Positions 57,460 through 64,000 of a stretch of DNA of 64,000 bases are shown piece after piece. Every line of letters begins with the position of its first letter. The stretch's first letter is position 1. Both the position numbers and the translations under genes were made by a program. The stretch spans positions 764,001 through 828,000 of the forward strand of contig OY970832.1 of NCBI GenBank assembly GCA_963853835.1, in the 5' to 3' direction. The stretch is from Calendula officinalis. Lineage: Eukaryota > Streptophyta > Magnoliopsida > Asterales > Asteraceae. The notes beneath the pieces were generated by a model. That model did no database searches. It was not told the DNA's origin and saw nothing but the letters and a program-made list of their open reading frames with translations.

Positions 57460-57761
57460 CTTCCTCTTTTTCAAAATAAGTGATACACTTTTCATTTTGG
57501 GTGTTTCAAAATAAGCGACACACTTTTAAATTTTCCTTAATTGGTTAAAAATAGTGGGACTCATACCCACTAACTATCTCATTTAATAAAGTAAAATGAC
57601 TTATTTACCCTTATTTTTAATTTTAAATATCATTAAACTCATTTTAATCATAATATGTGGGACCCATTACTCATTAACTATCCAATTTAACCTTCATTAT
57701 AATCTTTTGCCTTAAAAAACATGTAACCATATCTGTGTCACTTATTTTGAAACGCCGGAAG
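57460..57761. mobile_element. Stowaway-like MITE, same family as 15670-15973
   Basis: CTTCCTCTTTTTCAAAATAA at the left and the complement of TTATTTTGAAACGCCGGAAG at the right, with TA on both sides. Confidence 0.8.
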
Positions 57762-59493
57762 TATATGATATGCCTTGCTATTTTGCTTATACGTATCATG
57801 CGTCACAATCATATTGTACGAATGTGATTAATCGCAAAGAGAAGGAGTAAATAGTGTTATTGTGAAAGCTAAAGCATGCATAATCATAGTAATTCATGTT
57901 GATTCCATGATGATTTGAAGATCTAATTGTGTGAAAGTGTGTGTTTCTAGAGAGAGAAAGTTAGAGAGAAGATGGAGAGATTTTGGAGCTTTCAAAAGAT
58001 CATTCAATTAGAAAGTGTGAAAAATCTTACATCATCAAGTTTAATCTCACATATTTATATCATCTACCACTAATCACCACTAGCTAGTTTAATTAAGCAT
58101 AATTACACATTTAAGTACAAAACTTGTCCTAACAGTAATGAATTATTCATATTTGAATAATGCATAAATATGATTGATCTATATATTTTTACCTAGAATT
58201 ATCTGATTTAGAAGGGAAAATATTCAATTTTTATTCAAATGTTATTATTTTATCTATTATTTGATGTGTCATAGACTCATAGTGTTGATAAATGTCAATT
58301 CAACTATCATCAACAATAAGCGACAGTTATAGTTAACATGACAAAACACATAACAAGAAGGTAAGATGGTCCCCTTCAATCCTAAAATACAAATATACTT
58401 GACATCACACTCATGTTTTTTATAATGTGATCTAAATTAGTATTATATGTTGTTTTAATTAAATTATAAGTTTAGTCCCCGAACTATTGATCGATTATAC
58501 GTTTTGGAATATGCCAAGAAAAGACATGTATCTAGGTGTCTTTTGTTTGTTTTCGAATGTCCCTTCAACACCTTTTAATCACGTAATCTATTATCGGATT
58601 TTATCACAATTGAAGGGTCCAAAATCAACACCTCTTAATCTAATAAATTCAACAAAAATATTATTATTTTCTTTAATATAATGTTCATTAACATTTTCGC
58701 TTCCCAGATATTATAACAAATACCACGTATCAAATGATTATGGGATGCGCCTCTTTACGCTTTTCTCATCACATGCTTGCATTCATATATACACGTTTCT
58801 AGCATTTACCTTTCTATTGACAAATATATTATTAAATACAATATGCCCTTTGATAATTATGTTATTTCTTTCCTTTTACCACATTTTGCATTTCACCTTT
58901 TCCACTAAGGATATAATTGTTCTTTAATATGAAATTGATCTATATACATAAAAAAAAACTCTGCACGAATCAGTTCCACAATATTATTACAATAGCGTTG
59001 TATGTATTTAGAAATTAAATATGTATGACAATCAAAGATTCCATAGAAGTAAATGAAATTATGGCGTGGAACCCTTAAATATCGACGGCTGGTTCCGTCG
59101 CTGTTATGACGCACAAATGGCCCCTCTCTCACAATAAATTGATTGCAGTTTCATTTATTAAACCTTGGACTTCAAAATATGTTTTACATAATTATGAGTT
59201 TATCTAACTCATACTCTGAAATTAGAAGTGTTTAATGAAGTATAAGTTTCCTTTCATAATGAATTAATATATTTATTAGTCATTAAAGAAGTGTATTTTT
59301 GACATGAATTACACTTATTTTCAATTTAAAATGAAAGTTTTTAGTTAATTAAATCTGCTTATCTCACGCCTTTATCTGACATGAAAGTTTTTAAGTTTTT
59401 AGTTAATTAAAGTTTTTAGTTAATTAAATTTTTGACATGAGATAGCCAAACCCAACTATTATTCTATTCCATCAACTTATTTTCCATTTATTA
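57762..59493. other. Gene-free stretch
   Basis: Short ORFs only, none with recognisable domains. A purine-rich GAGAGAGAAAG segment lies at about 57950-57985. TTTTTAGTTAATTAAA is repeated near 59337-59430. Confidence 0.3.
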
Positions 59494-59640
59494 AGGGTGT
59501 GCTTGGTTAGGGGTGTGCAATGACATTTATTACCATTATAGATGTTTGGTTTGTTCTAAGGTAATCAATCATTACTTACTACTAAGTAATACATCATTCC
59601 CCACCAAATTGGGGGTAATGAACTTTATAATGCTCTAACC
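59494..59640. mobile_element. MITE fragment
   Basis: TTAAGGGTGTGCTTGGTTAG and CCAAATTGGGGGTAATG link it to the MITE at 55318. Confidence 0.5.
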
Positions 59641-59692
59641 CACTATTATTATATTACTATGTGCCCGATTCAGCGCAGAACCATTTAAAGCT

Positions 59693-59951
59693 ACAGAACC
59701 GCAGAACCATCCTGACATCCAATGTTTACAATGTTATACATAAGCTGTAAATTTTCATACACGCTGTAACCATCCTAACATCCAATGTTTCCAATTTTTT
59801 ATACAAATAATATATAAATATATTTATATATTATGTGTATAAAAGATTGAAAACATTGAATGTATAAATGTGTTATAGCGTGTATGAAAATGCAAATTAA
59901 TGTATAACATAGAAAAAACATTGGATGTTAGGATGGTTCTGCGGTTCTGCA
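59693..59951. mobile_element. Foldback MITE
   Basis: ACAGAACCGCAGAACCATCC, then TGACATCCAATGTTT, pairs with AAACATTGGATGTTAGGATG and GTTCTGCGGTTCTGC at the right end. Confidence 0.75.
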
Positions 59952-59959
59952 CTTTTAAA

Positions 59960-60365
59960 CTATTATATATAAATATAATATAATATTATTATATTAAGTA
60001 ATATTATTATTATATTAATTAATATTGTTATTATATTAATATATAATATTATTATATTAATTAATATTATGATTATTATATTAATATATATTATTATTAT
60101 ATTAATGTATAATATTATTATCTTAATTAATATTCTTATTATTTTAATTAATATTATTTTAATATATTAAATAATATTATTATATTAATTAATATTATTA
60201 TTATATATTATTTAATATTATTATCATATTAATATATTATATTATTATGTTAATTAATATTTATTATATTTAAATTATATAAATTATTATATATTAATTA
60301 ATATTATTATTATATTAATATATTAATATATTATATTAAATAATAATATTATTAATATTTAAATT
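59960..60365. repeat. AT-only satellite-like array
   Basis: About 400 bp of TTAATATTATTATTATATTA-type units, almost devoid of G and C. Confidence 0.9.
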
Positions 60366-60394
60366 ATATAAAACATATTTTTTATTTTCTCTTA

Positions 60395-60580
60395 AGAGTA
60401 AATTACATGAATGGTCCTTTAGGTTTATAGCAAATTTCACCAATGGTCCTTTAGTTTCAAAAATTACACCGATGGTCCTTATTTTTTAAAGGTTTTTCAC
60501 CGATGGTCCTTTACGAAAAAGTCCGTCTATTTTTCAAGTTAACTAACATCACATGTGATGCACATGGGGGTATTTTGGTC
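60395..60580. mobile_element. One-armed copy of the AGAGTAAATTAC foldback family
   Basis: AGAGTAAATTACATGAATGG, TTAGTTTCAAAAATTACACC and CACCGATGGTCCTTTAC match the left arm of the element at 11702; the second arm is absent. Confidence 0.75.
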
Positions 60581-60727
60581 AGATGGAGGCTCGAAAATAG
60601 TCACGACAATAGTTAGGACTAATTATTATCGTTTATGATAGACTCTCCTCGTATGGATGAATTTTATTTAGGATGTGCGCGACCTAACTATTGTCGTGAC
60701 TATTTTCGAACCTCCATCTGACCATCT
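60576..60727. repeat. Long hairpin, SINE-related sequence
   Basis: GTCAGATGGAGGCTCGAAAA, continuing TAGTCACGACAATAGTTAGG, is followed about 65 bp later by its near-perfect complement, ending CCTCCATCTGAC. The arm resembles the 3' part of the SINE-like repeat at 45236-45420. Confidence 0.75.
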
Positions 60728-62032
60728 GGTAATTATTTAAGAAATGATGGAACTCATATTAGATTATTCCAAATACTCTTACCACTAAGTTACTATCAGC
60801 TACTTTATTTCATAAATTTTATGCAACAACTAAACACAAAATTAAACATATCTAGGAGGTTTTACAAGTTTATAATAATTTCGAGTTTACAACTGTTTAA
60901 TTGTTTGAAGGTTCTCTTTCTCTTTTTAGCTTAAAATAAGCAATTATGGGCAGTAGGTCGATATGACGAGATGAGTTGTCATAGTAGTATATTAAAACAG
61001 TTTCAATCTTCCCAATAATTCAGATTAGTAATGGAAAATTCTTCCAAATATCATTTTCCAAAATTTGATAGTTTTTCATTTGTTTTTCATTTTCCAAAAT
61101 TTGTCAATACTCCATGATTTTTTTTTTCAAATGTTTTTTTTCCAGAGAACTTGTTGTAAGTACTTATAACCATAAGTTTGATATGATTTAGTGATTTACA
61201 ACCTTAATTGAATACTTACTTGATCCGTATATGACAAATTTAAGTGGCATACATATGAATTATCACACATTATATAACTCACAAATACACGTGCAAACAT
61301 ACTACAATATACTCAATTTTGTCCAAAGCAAAGTATTAAAATTTTAGATGTAAAAAAGCATACATCTACCTGGTAGAGATTTTTTCATGAAAATATTGCA
61401 ACATGAGTACTCATATATACCAGTGCCATCGGTGTAGTCGGTTGCTCGTCACTTCTCTTCCTTGAACCGACACCATTGGCACGGTGACGTCGGTTGATAC
61501 TCTTCGGTTTGGGGGAGTGTAAAACGACGGGAGTGTGGGATATAGTTGCGGGTATTGGTATTTTGTGTGTATTTTATGTATAAAATATTAAGTGAATACA
61601 TATTATTGACATGTGTGTATCATTTTAGTATTAGTTGGAACGTCAGCTAAAATGTCGCTGATTAGGAAAAATCCGAAATGTTTATTGATATCACCGTTGT
61701 GAGTGTTCGTGAGATTATAGTAACTAATTAGGTTGTTAACCATGCGCTAATAATTAGTACATATAGAACAAATAGTTAATGAAATAAGATTACATGATTA
61801 AATTCGCCATCTTATACATATATAATTTGCATGAATTTATTTTTTAAGGCGGATATGACCCAAAGGCCAAAACAATAATTGATGATATTGAAACCGAAAA
61901 CTAACGTAAACCTCTCGTTTCATTTGATGACACGTAAATGACTTAATTATTGTTGTTGTATAATCTTCACAACAGAAAGAATCTCCACCAACAAGGTAGG
62001 TGTATGACGTATTTTAGTTTCGAAAAACTATA
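60728..62032. other. Gene-free stretch with a small hairpin
   Basis: AT-rich, no gene. A hairpin of GTGCCATCGGTGTAGTCGG with AACCGACACCATTGGCAC occurs at about 61425-61481. Confidence 0.4.
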
Positions 62033-62319
62033 CTTCCTCCTATTTTGGTTTCACAGTTCTTGAGGTTATAATTAGGGTTAAATTAGATTAATTGGATAGT
62101 TAGTGTGGAATGGATCTCATAATGTTTGAATAAAGTAAGGTTAATCATGTTTAGAAGTAGATTGTAAGGGAATAAGTGTCATTTCACTTTATAAAGTATG
62201 TAGTTAGTGGGTGGGGAGCCCACTGCTTTTTACCAAATAAAGTAAAGTTTTAAAATGTATCACTTATTTTAAATCACTCAAATATAGAAAGTGTATCACT
62301 TATTTTGAATCGGATGAAG
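62033..62319. mobile_element. Stowaway-like MITE
   Basis: CTTCCTCCTATTTTGGTTTC at the left, complement of CACTTATTTTGAATCGGATG near the right, TA on both sides. Its right end is included in the following tandem duplication. Confidence 0.7.
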
Positions 62320-62855
62320 TATTGTTTTTGTTAAATCTTCTCATTATATTTTAATGCAAGTAAAATGATTAATACTTCATGTGAAATCTATTAATTCTCT
62401 TTCACTCTTTTTTTTTTTTTATAAATAATGTTTAAAAATATGTAATAATTTTTTAAGAACTTACTTTAATTTTTTTTGATGACCTATATTCAACGATTGC
62501 AAAACCAAAATAAGTGAATAATAATTGTATTCCTTTAAAGTAGAGTAAAGTAAAGTTTTAAAATGTATCACTTATTTTAAATCACTCAAATATAGAAAGT
62601 GTATCACTTATTTTGAATCGGATGAAGTATTGTTTTTGTTAAATCTTCTCATTTTATTTTAATGCAAGTAAAATGATTAATACTTTATGTGAAATTTACT
62701 AATTCTCTTTCACTTTTTTTTTAAAAAAATAATGTTTAAAAATATGTAATAATTTTTTAAGAACTTACTTTAATTTTTTTTTGATGACCTATATTCAACG
62801 ATTGCAAAACCAAAATAAGTGACTAATAATTGTATTCCTTTAAAGTAGAGTAATA
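62241..62855. repeat. Tandem duplication, 308-bp unit
   Basis: 62241-62548 and 62549 to about 62855 are about 97% identical by eye, from AGTAAAGTTTTAAAATGTAT to TTCCTTTAAAGTAGAGTAA. Each unit contains the right end of the Stowaway-like MITE. Confidence 0.9.
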
Positions 62856-63604
62856 ATCTTCATTTTCTAGTGAGTAAAACTAATCTTTTTTTACTAATGT
62901 ACCCAATTTTTTTTAGAGTACTAGTCCGAATCAAGGGCGAACTCACGATTTGACGGAAGCTGTACGACTGAGTAGCGGATCTCCTGACTCGACTAAAAAA
63001 GAATGGACGCACTCTGCCCCCAGCAAAGGTCTTCGTTGGAGGAATAAAAACCTAAACTCGATCAAAGAACTGAGTTGGTAAAACTGCAACCTTTTACTAT
63101 ACTTTAGAAAAGTATCATTAAATCCAAGGTTTTTGTGCATAAAGCATAACCAAGATTTTTGTAAATTTGAATTATTGTTTGAATTATTGCTAACCAGATC
63201 CTATTGTTTACAGTTTATAAAGCATATAAGTAGTACGAGTATTATATAATATGAATTTTCTTGTCCAGCATATACTTTTATTTTCTTAACTAAGATATTT
63301 TATTCATCCTGTCCCGAATATTGGACCCTGGGCCACAACTATTGTTGTTTATAATACTTCTTTTTACAGAATGGATCAATGGAATGTGTCTTAAAGTGTT
63401 TTAATTTTACAAAATTGCATAAAATATGTTATATTGATATATATTCCATGACATATGGTGTTTAATTGTTTTTGAACTTGATTGAGGCCCTCGTCACCTA
63501 GCCCAATAAGAGAACTAATTTTTTTTTGCTATTGGGTTGGGCTTAATCAACATTAATATCAATTGATCCATTTAACAAGGAATTAGGAAAATGTAAAACC
63601 ATTT
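62856..63604. other. Gene-free stretch
   Basis: A 65-codon minus-strand ORF (62943-63140) has no recognisable domain. The slightly more GC-rich segment at 62930-63080 may be an old element fragment. Confidence 0.3.
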
Positions 63605-63880
63605 AATTATATTCTAATTCTCGTATGTGTTTGCCTGTTTGGATGTGCGTTTAAAAAGTTCAAGTGATTATTACGTAATTTAGATTTAAAGATATATGTA
63701 TTAATTATAGGATAGGTCAATTATTTTAAAGGTAAAAAGATAAATTATATTCTAATTCTCGTATGTGTTTGCCTGTTTGGATGTGCGTTTAAAAAGTTCA
63801 AGTGATTATTACGTAATTTAGATTTAAAGATATATGTATTAATTATAGGATAGGTCAATTATTTTAAAGGTAAAAAGATA
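63605..63880. repeat. Tandem duplication, 138-bp unit, apparently identical
   Basis: 63605-63742 and 63743-63880 read identically as far as I can see (AATTATATTCTAATTCTCGT to AAAGGTAAAAAGATA), so the duplication is very recent or an assembly artefact. Confidence 0.92.
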
Positions 63881-64000
63881 AAATATATATTTAGTAAGAA
63901 GCAATATAATTTTTTTTACTGAAATATATCATTAATAAGAAGTGTTTTAGTTTGATTTCACTTATATGTAGGAGAAATTACCCGTTTAATTGAATATGCT

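Noticed and set aside
62943..63140. 65-codon minus-strand ORF
   Set aside because: No recognisable motif and no supporting splice context.

Overview
The window is nuclear DNA of a flowering plant. It has AT-rich intergenic DNA, genes split by GT-AG introns, several plant-specific protein families (PILS carriers, DUF1191), and dense plant-type mobile elements (Ty3/gypsy with an initiator-Met tRNA primer site, Helitrons, Stowaway-, Harbinger- and Mutator-like MITEs, a tRNA-derived SINE). A eudicot is likely, perhaps an asterid such as a composite, but the lineage is an inference I cannot prove from this sequence.

Layout. 0.2-3.8 kb: a complete STAR-type KH RNA-binding gene (minus, 7 coding exons). 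4.4-7.2 kb: Helitron debris. 7.5-9.9 kb: a complete RPA70-like gene (minus, 10 exons). 11-12.2 kb: a SINE head and a foldback element. 13.7-14.6 kb: a DUF1191 membrane protein (minus) whose start region is duplicated in its own leader. 15.7-18.6 kb: a Stowaway-like MITE, then a small LTR element that has captured part of a host AP-3 delta adaptin gene. 19-21.6 kb: a coiled-coil protein (minus, 6 exons). 23.4-26.3 kb: a bromodomain protein (minus, 10 exons). 26.6-28.3 kb: a Helitron. 29-32.7 kb: a RING-H2 E3 ligase (plus), with a 1.07 kb MITE in its leader intron. 33-42.4 kb: a foldback element split by a very young full-length Ty3/gypsy element. 42.6-43.9 kb: a second foldback with another nested inside it. 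44.4-45.8 kb: a 5'-truncated short-chain dehydrogenase. 47.8-50.5 kb: a complete PILS6-like auxin carrier (minus, 10 exons). 51-64 kb: no convincing host gene; a solo LTR, MITEs, hairpins, AT-rich satellite and two tandem duplications.

The host genes are ordinary single-copy-type eukaryotic genes and do not form a functional cluster. The most notable items are the AP-3 delta transduplication inside an LTR element, the foldback family with ends near AGAGTAAATTACACG and apparent 7-bp target duplications, the nested insertion history at 33-44 kb, and the duplicated DUF1191 start that creates a five-codon upstream ORF. Exon borders were placed by hand from splice signals, reading frame and family similarity; no alignment or RNA evidence was available.
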